NCBI GenBank assembly: GCA_963377175.1
Contig: CAUJNA010003314.1
Coordinates: 67,001-131,000, forward strand
Direction: 5' to 3'
From: Effrenium voratum
Taxonomy: Eukaryota > Sar > Dinophyceae > Suessiales > Symbiodiniaceae
Length of the DNA stretch: 64,000 nt
Numbering within the stretch: the first letter of the stretch is position 1; the number at the start of each line of letters is the position of its first letter. The notes beneath the pieces are model-generated. The model was not told where the DNA came from. It searched no databases and was given only the letters and a program-made list of their open reading frames with translations. This document shows positions 21,219 to 34,000 of this stretch, in pieces. The position numbers and the translations under genes were made by a program.

Positions 21219-22183
21219 CAAGGGATCCCCGAAGGTTCAGAAAGGTTAGCGAGGGGCCATCCAGCGCAACAAGCGCTGGGCGTCCGCTGGCATCATCACA
21301 TGCTGCGCAAGGCCTCGCTTTGAGACATGATATCTGATTTGATTGCAGGGCTAAGCTAAATTACACAGCACCTTCTTTTGCCAATCGCAAGGCGCTGTTG
21401 CCAATCGAACGGCCCTTGATGCAAATCACAAAAATTCGGAATATTCAGGAATTGGTGCAATAGCGGCTTTTTAGCACCAAACAAGTTGTCGTAGCAACGG
21501 TGACAACTATTGCAACTTCAGCCAGCGGCGGAAATTCTGTGACCCTGCGCTTTCCGTAAAGATAGTACAGCATATATAAAAATCTAACGTTTTCGTTAGC
21601 GCAAAGACGGCTTCGTGGATCCCGATCACGCCTCAGCACGGACAAGTGTGAGAGTGCGGAGGCGGCGCTCTCTTTTGCGGCTGCCTCGCACTGACTAGCC
21701 ACTGCGAAATTTTGCGCGCGCGCAAATCCACGCGCAGCCCCAACTGCAACGCGCCTGTAGCTACTCCTGCATAGTCGCGATGTGCCCTAAAGATGTGATA
21801 ATTCCGTTTTTTCGCACACATGTGGGGCGCGTTTCGGCAGGCTTTTGCTTCATGCATACCAGGAACCTCGGCGTTTTTTTCACGTTTTCGACCACACGTT
21901 TGTACACAGTGTTTGCGCCGCAAATATTTTCTACATCTTCTCTTGTTTAGAATGTACTGATAAGTAGAGGGGTCGCGCAGCACAGGCTTGGGTGTGCTTG
22001 CTCAGCATTCAATAATGCCAGCGCTGTTGGCTGTTTGCGTTTAGCAGTTTCGCTTCGGGTTATCACTGCGCAAGGGCATGGGTTGGAATGTGTGAAAACA
22101 AAACTGGCCTCTCGGTTCTGGCGCAAGGACGCCCAGCGCTTGTTGCACAGTGGTACATCTTGGCACGCTGCGCCGCAAAAAAC

Positions 22184-22207
22184 CACAGCTGTCAGATGAC
22201 AGCTGTG
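22184..22207. repeat. Perfect 11-bp hairpin with 2-base loop
   Basis: CACAGCTGTCA, then GA, then TGACAGCTGTG. No T-tract follows, so a terminator role is not indicated. Confidence 0.85.
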
Positions 22208-23049
22208 TGGGGCTTGTGGGGCACATTCGCCTGCAGGTAACCGCTGATTGGCTGGCCTGCTCGCATTTGATGCAGCAAAGTCAGAGCAACACACACCTTT
22301 GACATCATGAACGTGTCAGTGGTGGCTCCCGAAAGCATGCAATTGCGTGCCAGGTCTTTGAGAGTTTCCCTTGGAGCGCGCTTTTGTTTTTCCGTCTTTT
22401 TCCCTGTCAAAGCGTGTCACAACGTGCCGCCTGACCCGGTGCTGCTCACTACTGCGACTTGCTTGGACGTGGACAGCGGAAGAGAGGACAGGGGGCGCAA
22501 AGAAGGCCCAAGCCACGGTGAACGTGCCGGAGGGCAAGGCGCTCTGAGATGAAGGGCGGCTGCGGCGGGAAGCCGTGCAGACAGGCGCCAACGACAAGCG
22601 CGAGAAAGGCAAGAATGAGAAGGCCGGAAAGGGCGCCCACAGGATGCACGGAGAAGAAGGAGCCAGGCAGAATTGGTGCGAAGCGCATGAAGAGCCATCA
22701 ATAAGGGCAAGAAAGGAGAGAGATTGGAACGCAGACGCGGAGGCCCGTGGAGAGGGGAAGGGCTGTTGCGGGCATGAAACACGGAGAAGGGGCAAGAAAC
22801 GGTGCCTACACGAAGGGTATGTGGAAGGGGCGCCTTTCGAAGAGGTAGAACTGTTTGTTTTAACCCAAATTGTTTAGAAATTGCAAAACAGTATTTGTTT
22901 TGGAACAACATGCCCAGTTGCAATATTTCATAGCCTGTGGCGCATTCATTGTGGCGCTTGTTTTGCTCACTCTGCGCACACACATCAGTGGTCCGGCTTG
23001 CCGCAGTCTTCGTTTCAGGCAGCCTGAGCCCACGTGAGTTGCCGCTCAC

Positions 23050-24540
23050 TTACTTTACAAAATTCCAAACTATAAACCCCTCTTGAGAGAGGACATCTCA
23101 TACAAATCCACTCTAAAACTAGGAAGGCTGCTAGAATTTGTTCCTTATCAAATTCTATTAGTTGGAGAGTTCAACAACTCGGAAAAGCAAATGCTCTTGA
23201 AAGCCTGGTTTGGCACGAGGATTTGAGAGCTCCAATTCGCAAATGTTAAAACTTATTTGGCTGAAAGAAATCTAAGTCTTCAAAATCATCACAACCTGGT
23301 TAGCTTCCCTTTGAAGCTAGAAATTTTAGAGTATTCGGTCCAAAGAAAGGTTTTTCTAAACTCTAATGTGAAAACTGGGTAACATTTCGTGGCAACGGAG
23401 GTCCAACTCAATATTTGGGCTGGCGTATGAACGCGAGTTGAAATCCAATTGAAATCATCCAGACAAAGCCATATTAAGTTCCGTTTGGAACTAGCATTTG
23501 CTGGAATCCGTTACTCGTTAGATTCCGTTTAAACTCCAATGCGAAACTCAAAAACATCCGCCTGGGAAAGGAACCCCCTTCAACACTTGATATAGCAAGA
23601 ATTTTGGTAAGCTTAAGTAAAAGGAAACCCAATTACAATTTCCATTGAACCTAGAAGTTTGCTAGAAGTCTCGACTGAGCGAATTGAGTTCAAGTTGAAT
23701 TTGATTCTGAACGGAATTGGCAAAATTACCGCGGGGCAGGAATCTTCTTTAAAATCTAGTTTGGGAAAAGTTGAAGTTTACAAAAAACCTCTTTCAGACA
23801 TGAATTCAATATATCTTTGAAGATAGAAATAAATTCTGCTAGGTGTTTTGCTGGTAAAGTTTCATTTAATTTCAGATTCGGAAACGAAACCTCCTGTGGA
23901 ACAGAAATCACTTTCTATTGTCATTGAAACCCGTCTAAAAACGAAGTCGCATTGACCTTCTCTTTGCAACTACGAATCTTCCTAGAACTATTCCTACTGA
24001 AATTCTCTTTCAATTACTTCCTAGAACTACGAAACTGAAAGAACCTTACTGGGAAAGGAAAGCCCCGTTAGCATACAATGTGAAGAAAGAATTAAGTTTA
24101 TTATTGAAATCATATTTGAAGCGGAAATCGTAATGACAACCTATTGGCGCTTGAAATTCGAGCATCCTTCTGCAACTCCTTTCAAGTTCTGACGAAAAGT
24201 CTGAGAAAACCTCCCCGAGAAAGGAAATTCCCTTCAGCGTTTTAATGTGGAAGAGGAATTCTACTTACAAGGTAGCTGAAATCATCACAAAAAGGGAAAG
24301 GTTTTTTCGGTTCTGTGTGAAACCAACAAACAGCAAGAAATATGTCCTCTTCAAAACTCGATTTAAACTATGATTATGAAGTTAAAAGAAGTCTATCTTG
24401 CAAAGAGAATGCCAATTGAAATCCGGCACAACCGTTTTCAACTTATGTAAGTTCTGATTGAAAACGCACGACAGTTCAATTCCTTTCAAAGTTTTGAGTA
24501 GTTTCAAGTTAGGATCCTGGGAACACGCACTTTGTAGCGC
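23050..24540. repeat. Degenerate ~165-bp tandem repeat block, AT-rich, no ORF
   Basis: No frame of 60 or more codons exists here on either strand, and the base composition is visibly richer in A and T than the surroundings. Related words recur at roughly regular spacing: GGGAAAGGAA-type words near 23571, 24051 and 24219 with weaker versions near 23735 and 23880; and TTGAA..TAGAA-type words near 23311, 23485, 23645, 23817 and 23964. Spacings are about 145-175 bases, so about nine very diverged units would fit. Confidence 0.6.
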
Positions 24541-25039
24541 CATTCAATTTGCAAAAGGTGCTCTATCACGCTGAAAAGGTGGGCAAGTTTTTTGCCAAGC
24601 TGTGTCAAGTTGCTCCATAACCCGTCCAACAGGCTCAAGAAAAAAACCTAAGAATACAGGGTCTGTCCCGGTATTGAAGGAACCACTTGAAGCCTCAGGG
24701 CGTGAGCCCCCAACATCAACCACGCGGCCCCTGTCCAGTTTTTCTATCAGACGCGAATCATTCATCTGTTCGACCCACGAGAGGCTGTTCAATTCAAGGG
24801 AATTGCGTAGGAGTAGCGCGATTTAAATCTGTTCTACAATGGTCTTCATGTACTCTAGGAGGTCATTTTTCGTGGTGAGAAGAATAACTTTCTTCTGCCA
24901 GGCTGCTACTGCAATTTCACAGGTGTCAAAATGCGCCAAACGAAATGTGTGCCCAGTTTCCCGCGTGAGCTGGAAGGCGCCAAAGCGCGCCAGATGGCCA
25001 AACGTGTCAGAACGTGCCAAAACGTGCCGCTGGGCCGAA

Positions 25040-25205
25040 CAATCTTGACAGCCCCAGCCCAACAGCGCAGCAAAACCAACACCCAAGAACCCAACCAACA
25101 GCCCAGCAGTTCAACAGCCCAGCCCAGCAAAACCACAAAACCAACAGCAAGAACCCAGCCGACAGCCCGGCAGCCCAGCAGCAGCTCAACAGCTCACCAG
25201 CAACC
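25040..25205. repeat. Cryptic CCCAGC/CAACA low-complexity tract
   Basis: Imperfect mixture of CCCAGCA, AACAG and ACCCAA words on the plus strand. It keeps several frames open and should not be read as protein. Confidence 0.8.
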
Positions 25206-25471
25206 GGTTGTATAGCTGACACCGGCTGTACACAGAGAACCGGCTGTTGTTTTTCAGCTGGTGCCACTGTCCTGGCAGTGCAGAGAGCACGTGCTGTGCT
25301 CGTTTTTCACGGGATCAGTGGTGCGCAACACGATCATGAGCAGCAAGATGAGATGGGCAGGGTGAGGCTCACGCAGTCGCTGTGACTGCCTAGGCAAAAG
25401 AATGCGAGTCCAGCGCGTGGCAGTCGCTCTCAGAGCCTAGTTCGACTGAGTCCTTCCGCATAAGGGCCACG

Positions 25472-26000
25472 ATGAAGCCTCCTTGCGAGCTGTGGTCCTT
25501 GCGGCAGGCGTCTGACCAGGCTAAACAGCATTTGAGCCCGCTCCTTTGTCGACCCTCACTGACGATGATGGGCTTGACCTTCTTAAGCCGCGGACACTTC
25601 CACTACATTATTTCAAGGAGGCGCCTCAACAAACCCTATGGGTTCGATTGCCAGCGACGCGCACAAGATTTCCGGCATCACCTCTTGATGCAATTGTGGC
25701 TTCCTTGGAGGCTCATCATGCACCGACTCGACAGCTGCGCCTTCGCGCTCAACGATGACCACGATTCTGCCAGCACTACGCCACCCACTCCTGGCCCTTG
25801 TCAGCTCACACGTCGACTTCTGGGAACAGCAGAAAAACCACTGCAAGGGCAAGAAGATGGTCAACTTTTTTACGCAGATCTTCATCTTTCGGGAATGGAA
25901 AGAAGGCCCCAGCCTCGAGTACTACAATGCCACTCTGGAAGGCACCGGCGCAAGGTATACACCATCAGGATTACTCAACCTTTCCGCTGAGCGCTGAAAA
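25472..26000 (+). pseudogene. Decayed coding fragment, not recognised
   Basis: Protein-like stretches in different plus frames: LLKPRTLPLHYFKEAPQQ at about 25577-25630 and VDFWEQQKNHCKGKKMVNFF at about 25815-25875, followed by KEGPSLEYYNATLEG. They look like pieces of one protein with indels. I do not recognise the family; retroelement origin is possible. Confidence 0.25.
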
Positions 26001-26153
26001 CTTGTGGGATCAGGCGGGGCTTGGCAAGAGGGGCTCTCGTCCGGCGCAGGGGCTTCAGATTCATTTGAGACCTCTTGGCTTGGTTCCGGAATTGATGCAC
26101 TTTGCCGCCTGCCGGTCGGCCAGGCTCATGGTTCTTGGAGCTCGTACGGCCCT

Positions 26154-26181
26154 AAGTAACTCACGACTCGGAGCCTCCTGG
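26154..26181. repeat. Direct repeat copy A (about 28 bp)
   Basis: Near-identical to 27321-27348: AGTAACTC..ACTCGGAGCC with three or four differences. The related word GGAGCCTCCTGGTGCT occurs inverted near 27130. Confidence 0.7.
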
Positions 26182-27750
26182 TGCTTGTTGAGATGTTGCG
26201 GCCGCTTCGCCAGCGATCTGGCCGGGATTGACGTCCTTCCGTGGGTCGAAGAGCGAGTTTTCGGGCGACGCAGTGGTTGCAGACCGGGTATCTGCCATTC
26301 TTGGAGACGACATATCCGGCTGCACCGTCGCACTCTTGTGGTCACCACCGTTCTCAACGCTCCCGACCCGTCCAGGTGAAGCGGGAGTCGGAGGGTTGAT
26401 GCCAGTCATCGTTGCGGTGTTCTGCCTTCGACGTGGGCAGACCAGTGTTGGGCGGCAAGCGGTGGATCTTGCTGTGCTGGTAGGACGTCCGAGTTGTCCG
26501 GCAATGGGCATGTTGTTGGGCACGACGTGGGCCCTGCGACGGTCCGGGGCAATGCCCCCGTAGTCACCCTGATCATGGCACATGGTGTTTCAGGTCAGGG
26601 CTCTCGGCCTCCTGGTTGGCATGTCCTCGAAAGTGCGGCAGACATGTTCAGGCGTTGCGCGTAGAGGGTTGGATCCATGAACCGTAGAAACTCTTCTTCG
26701 TTCTGCTCAACTGAGACTCCTCCGGGCGGGGGGGGAGGAGACTCTTGGCGTGGAACTTGGCGACGAGGTGCGTAAACACATTGTTCCGCCAACGCATTGT
26801 TCTGCTGTCTGGCATGCCGGTGATGTAGGTTGGTCGGATCGCTCCTCAGTAGGCAGCCTTCTTCTGGACTATGTGCCGTCGGCGGGCTTTGCTCTCTTGT
26901 TTGTGAATACGACTGTGGGCCACACTTGATGCGCTTGCCGAGCGTCGCGGGCTTGCCTTGGCGGACTTACCGTATGTGCCGCCATGTGGTGGTGAGGTTG
27001 AGCCCGCGGACAGGGCTTTGGTGTCAGTGAGAGCGACCGCCAGGTAGTAGTCCCGAGGAAGGTGTTCAAAATAAGATCTCCTTGGTGACGTTCTGGTGTT
27101 GTTCTCCCCCCACATATTGTACTCGTAGCACCAGGAGGCTCCAAGCCCCAAAGTGCTTTTAGCTTTTTGAGCTGTGATGTCCTTGGCCTCGTCGGCCCGC
27201 GTAAGGCCGTGCAAACTCGGCTGGACGGCCGTGGTAACTTGCGCGCGAAACTGAAAGGCCGATACTATTTTATAAAAAATGCTTTGAGTTATCTTGTCCT
27301 GCTTAGCTTGTATGCCCTCTGAGTAACTCGCCACTCGGAGCCTCCTCGTAGCTCCAACGCGCAGAAACTGGCTTGCGGTTGTTTTCCAGCGGTGGTTGAG
27401 GCTGATGTTGCGAGGGGGTAGTAGGGCGACCCTCCATCTTTGTAGAAGAGCCGTTTGAAGGCGCGTGGCGTCTCAACTCGAAGGCTTGGCCGAGCTGGGC
27501 GACGCCTTCTCGAAGCCGTCGTCCATCTCCGGGGAGACGTTCTTCCAGTTGGTCTCACCCCTGCTGCGCGGGAGGTCAGCAGGCCTGATGTTTTCCACGG
27601 GGGCCTGGCGCCCGCAGCCTGCGTGTGCCACGCAGGCGCCGCGGCCGCGGCTGAGATTCCGCGCTGTGAGCCAGCATATATGGGTGTGGCCGAGACGAAA
27701 TCTTTACACGCTGTAAAAAGTGGGGGACGGTTCAAAAAAAAACACGGCAA
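26161..27750 (-). pseudogene. Decayed minus-strand coding debris, possibly Gag-like
   Basis: Minus-strand frames at 26583-26161, 26792-26595, 27334-26846 and 27750-27289 lie head to tail. They contain protein-like segments such as NEEEFLRFMDPTLYAQRL and YFEHLPRDYYLAVAL. They could be the Gag half of a retroelement, but there is no zinc knuckle, protease motif or LTR. Each frame ends in a stop with no clear splice junction. Confidence 0.25.
27321..27348. repeat. Direct repeat copy B (about 28 bp)
   Basis: Partner of 26154-26181, 1.17 kb away in the same orientation. Confidence 0.7.
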
Positions 27751-28288
27751 GTTCCTTGCCTGCCAGGTCTAGTCACCTGATGAATAGAATTGGCTGGTCA
27801 AGGGATGAAAGTGAGAGAGAGTGATAACCAAGGAATTCTAAAGGATAGAACTGGCAGAGTATCTCCCACGCTCTCATCTCTCAGCTCCGATGAACAGCCA
27901 ACAATGGAGCTGGGAAGTGCATTCTAGCTGAGCTGATAGATCTTCGCTGTTCAAAGGCAATCAGCAAGACTCTCCTCGAAAGGGCCCGCTTTGTATCTGC
28001 TTGCCGCACAGGTCTTGAAGAGGGACGTTGCGCGTAGAGACTGAGGCATTTTGTCCAGTGACTTCGCAACACTAGCTCGCAAGATTGTTTTGATGCGATG
28101 TTTGCCGCTCGCACTGACATGGCAAACGTTGGAACTTGGTATCGCCAAGCAACTTGTTCTTCTCGACTGGACATCGCCATGGATCTTCGGAGGCGTTTCT
28201 CCGTCCATCTGAGAATCAGACAGCTCCACCCATTCCGCGTGTTCAAGCGTTTCTGTGTCAACGTAACCTGCCAAGCGGGTCGGATCAG

Positions 28289-28370
28289 GATGCTGGACGC
28301 AAATGGCGATGGCCTGGTCTCTGAACAGGAGCTAGCCGAGGTCTACGGGCCCTGCGCAGCTCGGAGAGGT
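28289..28370 (+). CDS. Exon: EF-hand calcium-binding loop
   Basis: After an acceptor-like GATCAG the frame reads MLDANGDGLVSEQELAEVYG. The loop DANGDGLVSEQE (28296-28331) has every residue of a canonical EF-hand: D1, N3, D5, G6, V8 and E12. A donor could be GTCTAC just after the GAG codon near 28341 or GTGTCC near 28371. This is the type of first EF-hand seen in calcium-dependent protein kinases, and the kinase exon at 5271 is on the same strand, but calmodulin-like proteins would look the same. Confidence 0.6.
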
Positions 28371-28839
28371 GTCCTTTTGGGAAAGAAAATTGCTCGAGTT
28401 CTTTTTGCGGAACCTTGCAGAACCTGGGTATGCTTTCCTACGCCTTTCTTTTGCTTAAGCTTGAAGGCTGTCCCATTGGCCTGTTCAACCATGTTACCAT
28501 GAACAGGTGACCATGCAAAGGTTGCCTTCTATTGCCCTGGCTTTCTACGGAAGAATGTGAGGCGGCTGGGAAGTTGTCACGCAACGTGTAGTCACAATTG
28601 TTGCTTAAGCAACTCAGCTGGAATTGATCCTTGTGAGGAGCTCGGCCCATTGTTAGTCCAGGTGTCAAAGCTCAGCCCTTTTCCAGATACTTCGGGCATG
28701 GCAATGTGACACCAAGAGTGCTTTCCCTTGCCAACAAGAAACTGCCGAAATCTAAAAGGAATGTGATCTTCCACTGACGACGGGGTTTGTGCACAACACC
28801 GTTTTGGTGATAGTGTACCTTTCGTGTGCTTTGGCACTA

Positions 28840-28954
28840 GGAGACTGGTCCTTTGAGGACTTGGATGCTTCAGTCTTCGAGAGTGAAGGTCACCGACACG
28901 GACATGAGACTGGCATAAGCTACACGCAGTTTCTGGCGGCGACCTTTGACAAAA
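28840..28954 (+). CDS. Exon: second EF-hand, partly degenerate
   Basis: The frame contains FEDLDASVFES and then ETGISYTQFLAATFDK, ending before a possible donor GTGACC at 28955. The ISYT(E/Q)FLAAT stretch is typical of the second EF-hand of calcium-dependent kinases, where the exiting helix follows the loop. The loop itself is imperfect: the expected DxDxxG residues appear only in a neighbouring frame (VTDTD), so a one-base indel may have damaged it. About 500 bases of presumed intron separate it from the EF-hand exon at 28289. Confidence 0.45.
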
Positions 28955-28969
28955 GTGACCCGACAGCAT

Positions 28970-29975
28970 GTCTGCTGGGTCGCAAAAACGACTCGCTGCA
29001 AATCGAGGCTAAACGGAACACGTACCTTGGCACATGAGACCCCATTCAAGGCCGCCGCGCGTAGATTGTACTTGGGCCCTCTGTTTGTTGGCCTTCGCCT
29101 TTTTCTGTCTCAGAATGTCCACAGTCTTGCATTCAGCCTCAGCTGCTCTCCTCCACAGTCTACCCTATCAGGAGGTCGATGCCTTCACTAGGAAGCATTC
29201 AGTTTGCACTTCTGGGGTTGTTTTTTTTTTGGCAAAGGTACCGGGACTACAGAAAACCGTTCGCTTCGGGGGTCCGCAGTTTTAAGAGCAACCCAGATGC
29301 CACAGCCGACCCTTCATTGGCACCCAGCGGGCCACTTGTGCGTTGTTAATCCGCTCCTAGCTTGCTTGGTGGGCGCAAATTGCTTCAACCTGTTCATCAA
29401 CCTAGAGCTGCTTGCAGCGGTTGGTGATGAGTAGAAGGCGGGCATTGTTTACGGCGGTGTCTTAAATCTCAGGCCATCAACATCCGATACAACGCTGGCA
29501 GGCAGCGCGGTAGACGGCAGGCTTTACATTTTTTGTGCACACACCGTGTTTCGGAGTTATGAGACGCGCTCTCTGTATGAAGACTGATACAGCAATGCAA
29601 TTAAGACCCTATTGACATGTTCGGCGTTTATTGCTCCAGAAAAGACCCTTCAGGGCTGAGCTGACATGGAGCCAAGAAATGGCTAGATCTTTGGAAAAGT
29701 ATTGGCTCCTTTGAACCTAAGCAAATGTTAGCAAAGATGCGAGGCTAAGAAGCCTTGGAAAGGTTGCAAACGTAGATCCCCTGAGCAAGCGTTTTCCATT
29801 GGATTTTACCGACAGGTGATCAATTTTTCCTTCTCGGAAAAGACTTCCGGCCCACTCAGACCAAGGACAGTGGGTGCAGAAGCCTGTTTGCAAGGCTGCC
29901 TTTAACCAGTTCGATTTTAACGGCGCCTTGGCAAATTCAGAGATTGCAAACGGAGCTGGCTTGCTGTCCCTTTTT
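28970..29975. other. No supported gene
   Basis: No recognisable coding motif or repeat apart from a T10 run at 29221-29230. Confidence 0.4.
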
Positions 29976-29989
29976 TCTTGATTGCTTGA

Positions 29990-30036
<47 letters not shown>

Positions 30037-30085
30037 TTTGTGTGCTAGTCTGTTAGTTTGTTAGTATGTATGTTTGCATGTGTGT

Positions 30086-30133
<48 letters not shown>

Positions 30134-30515
30134 TTCTGTCTATCTTTATATATTTCTCCATTTATTTCTTGTTTGTTTTCTTTTTTCTTTCTTTTTTTCT
30201 TCCTTGATTTCGTTCTTCCTTTCATTATTTGTTTCTTGCGTTCGTTCGTTCGTTCAGTTGCTTGTTTGTTTGTTTGTTTGGCCCGTTTTTGTTGGATTTG
30301 TTTGTTTGTGCTTCTGCTTGCCTGCCTGCCTGCCTGCCTGCCTCCCTGCCTGCCTGCCTGCCTGCCTGCCTGCTTGCCTGCCTGCCTGCTTGCCTGCCTG
30401 CCTGCCTGCCTGCTAGCTGGCTCGCTTGGTTGTTTTTGTGTGTGTCTGTGTGTTTGTTTGTGTGTTTGCTTGTTTGTTTGTTTGTTTGTTTGTTTGTTTG
30501 GTTGGTTGATTGTGT
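29976..30515. repeat. Tetranucleotide arrays: TTGC, TTTC, GTTC, TGCC, TTTG
   Basis: (TTGC)n at about 29990-30035 and 30085-30130, T/C-rich 30165-30235, (GTTC)n 30240-30255, (CTGC)n about 30318-30412, (TGTT)n 30468-30500. The frames reading Cys-Leu-Pro-Ala repeats come from the array and are not genes. Confidence 0.95.
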
Positions 30516-30747
30516 GCTTTGCCCGCCCAACAGCGCCATTGCTTGATCAACATCTGTTTTATTCGGAGCTTGAAAGCGTATGTCTCCTTCTGTCAGCTTC
30601 TTGCATTCCCCTTGTGGGCAGGACCGAAATCTCTCAACAAATTTCACGGCGCACACATGTTTTTCAGTTCGGGGGGGCCCTCAGCCTTCCTCACTCCCCG
30701 GGAGAGGTTCTAAGCAAGAAGGTTCCAAGAAACCAAGCTCTGTTCTC

Positions 30748-30748
30748 G

Positions 30749-30790
<42 letters not shown>

Positions 30791-30815
30791 CTGTCTCTCT
30801 CTCTCTGTCTTTCTG
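30748..30815. repeat. (CT)n microsatellite
   Basis: CT dinucleotides with TTTC and TGTC interruptions. Confidence 0.9.
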
Positions 30816-31059
30816 GGGGCTAGGTTTCCGTGTTTAACTGACGTTTCGCTTGTGAGATGCCTTGGGACCTTCGGGACATGCGAAGGTGACGACCACCTGA
30901 CGCTGCAAGAGCTCGTCGCCACGAACAGCCACCAGCCGCTAAAGCGACCAGCTTTTTCCCCAACGGCTCAAAGCTTATGTTTAGGGTGGGCCAGAATTGG
31001 CTGTTTGGATTGGTGGTTCGGGGATTTGCCCCCACCAGCTCGGATCATCAAATGAGTGG

Positions 31060-34000
31060 AAGCTGAATTATAGTAATTTCGTTGGCTTTCTTGGCTCGCT
31101 AGGCCGCGATCTCATCCATGTTCCAGCTCTTCTTGGCTCCACTTCACGGACTCCCACCATGCCGATTGTCTTAGTGACCAGCCACTCGTCCTCTGCCTTC
31201 ACCGATGTAGCCCCTTTTTGTTCAAAGTACCCAAGCCACATCTCTTGATCCTTCGCCTGTTGCGTGTTGGTGCCACTTTTCGTCCGTGACCTGCTCCTCG
31301 ACATTATCCCCCTCGACGAGCATCGTTGGCACAGCTTTCTTTCCTTCAACCACCTTCATAGGACCACTCCCTCCCAGGGTCCACCGCAGACCTTGGCCTT
31401 GTTGCCCTTGTCTCACACCTTCTTTCTGTGGGGCTCACCAATCTTGCTTGTGCCCTTTTTCATCGCCTGCCAGACAGAGTCCCCCTGCTGCTGCGGTCCA
31501 ACACAAGTTCCTCACTGCCCGTATTGGGCATGTCCGCACGCTCAAGGTCCAACATGATCCTCACGTCACTCCAGAACTCATCGCTTCCCTGACTGGTTTT
31601 CGGTTCTGAGCGCCGACCAAGCCCAGGAAAGGAAGATCTCCTGCAGGGCCCGCACCATCCATGATCCATCTCCTTCGGTTTGACTTAGTTCCTGGCCCGT
31701 TTCTGGCCAGCCACCAGGACTGCTCATTCTAGCCATTCTAGCCTTTGTTCTTCACATAGGCAATGGTTTCCTACTGCCTGTTGCCGTCGAAGACGCCTCT
31801 CACTGCCAGTCGTCCGAACAAATCGACCAACAGCGTATCTGCCTCCTGAAACTGCGAGCACACTACTCCCCCCGCTCTCCATCGGCACTTCAGAGCCGCC
31901 TTGATGGCCAGAACCAATCCTGGCCAGAACCAATCCAGAGCCCTCCTGCTTGCAGGCTCTTGTCCTTGATCTAGATTTCAATCCGCCACACGTAATTAGC
32001 TCCCACAAGTGTTCACTTGATATTTGCCTGGGTTGGGAGGTTCCTGGACGCCAGTTTCCGCCGCTTGCTATCTCCTCTGTCCAAGGCCTGGTGTTCACCT
32101 CTTCCCTTTCAGGTCTCACAACTCCATGAGCGCGTTGAGCATGGCTTTGTAGCTCGCCTCCTTGTCCAAGTTTTGCGTCATAGTGACCTCCGCCGAGATT
32201 CCCTGGTATAGATGAACTTCCACCTGAGTTTTCCAAGGTCGCAACGCATGCGTAGTTCCTCCATCCAGGGGGCCAAGCCAAGCCCCACCACTTGGTATCA
32301 CGATAGCTATTCCTCTATTTTGGGTGCCCCCCCACTTTCGAAGTCCCATTCCCATTTGCGTCACCACCACCTCCCGAGCTAGCTCGCACATCCCTGCCTC
32401 CGTCGGCTTCAAAGGAAGTACCTCCGTTCCATCACTTCGGAAGCAGTGCCGCAGCCACCTTGCGGTGGGCCTGGGCGGTGTCCGAGCTCATGGCCGAGAC
32501 CGGAGCTGCCAAATGCGGACCCCAAGGCTTGGGCATATATATTTTTTTCAGCGTGACCTTCCCCAGCGCAGCCAGTAGCGGGAGATCTGGAGGGACACTC
32601 CAACCCTCCAACCCCTTGCAGCTTGCTGGGAAGGGAAATTCATATGGCCGTTGATATGTCGAGGAAAAAATATCCTCACCGGGCGCAAAAATGGGGGTGG
32701 CCTGACCTGAGCACGTGGAAAATTACTTTTTTCACTCCCCCCCGCAAAAGAAGAAAAATACAACAGACTTACATTTCAAGGATAATCATGGATTTCCGCA
32801 TATTACCAACGATTTCGTTGAAAAGCTTGACAAGGTGGGTCAACGTTCAATTGGGGGGGGCGCATGTAGCGTACGTTTACTTTTTTTAGAAGTTAGCGGA
32901 TTACACATGTCGCGTTGGCCGGGCAGCACTGGACAGGGAAACGGCGCAAGCAGACAGAATAAGATAACACATGATCGCAGAATACAGCACAGTGCAACAC
33001 ACTACAGCACAATACAATACCTCAATACAATACAATATCATACTTGATAGTAGAAGACACATCACACCCCAATTTAAGATGATGCATTCTGTTGGCAGTC
33101 TGTGGCGTGAAACATCTTTGCGCAAATCTTGAGTCGTGCTGAGATGAGCTCTGACTAGTTTCACATCATGTTCAATCTCATCCAATGTCCCCAAGTGCCA
33201 CTCAAGCGCCTGAAAAATGCAATAGTACATTTTCGTAACACGTACGCGAATCTTACATTTTGGCACGTCTCCAGAAGAAAATGTAAGCTTACATGTTTAG
33301 GTGCCAAACCCCAGAAAATGCAAGCTTCATTTCCAGTCGTCCCCGCCCCGATGAAGAAATCAGCTCTTCACGGATTTTGCACGGTGATTTGCAGCCGTTT
33401 CAGTGGCTTTGATCGAAGCACTCGTAGAGTGGCTTCTGATCCACAGTTCCTGCCCACCACTCCGCGGCCTGGGAGTGGTCACTCATCTTCGGACCACCTC
33501 CCCGCACACTTTTGGACCCCTTCTCCAAGTTGTTCCAGTCATCCCGTTGCATCAGCCCTCAACCGCTGATTGTCACCACTCAGTGTCTTCCCAAAGTTTC
33601 CCACGGTAGGCTCCCTACCTGGGTGGGTGGCTCACCGTCTGGCGCTCTGGTTCCTGGAGCCCACATCAACCTTGTAATTGACCTCGACCTCGGTCTTGGC
33701 GGCGGTTGCGGTTGAAGCCGGTGCCAATGCAGTCTCAAACACCTCCGGAGTTGCAAACACTTGATCTTCACCCCCCCTTCTCGACATCCATTCCTCCTCT
33801 GCCTCCTTTCTTTCCACCTGCTCTAGGGCGTGACTCACGCCGAAAAGATGGCTGTGTTGTTGCTCCAGCCCTCAGATCTTCCGGCTCCTTCATGAAGTTC
33901 CATTCCGTTTGTCGCCCACGTCGAGGAGGTCGCTCAGACACCCATGCCTTCAGTGTGTTGTTCCAGATCAAGTCCAAATGAAGTGGAGCTCGTCTTTCGC

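Larger units (their letters stand above)
19113..23049. other. No supported gene; scattered short inverted repeats
   Basis: Open frames of 60-210 codons occur on both strands, but none has a motif I recognise. Several short related sequences occur in opposite orientation: about 20861-20965 against 22506-22573, and 21151-21174 against 22150-22174. This points to dispersed repeat copies rather than genes. Confidence 0.4.

Noticed and set aside
22417..23049. 210-codon minus-strand open frame
   Set aside because: Same dispersed-repeat context, no motif; the apparent similarity to the 20.7-kb frame reflects the inverted repeats.
30066..30823. Cys-Leu-Pro-Ala repeat frames resembling a cysteine-rich protein
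   Set aside because: Produced by CTGC/TTGC tetranucleotide arrays.
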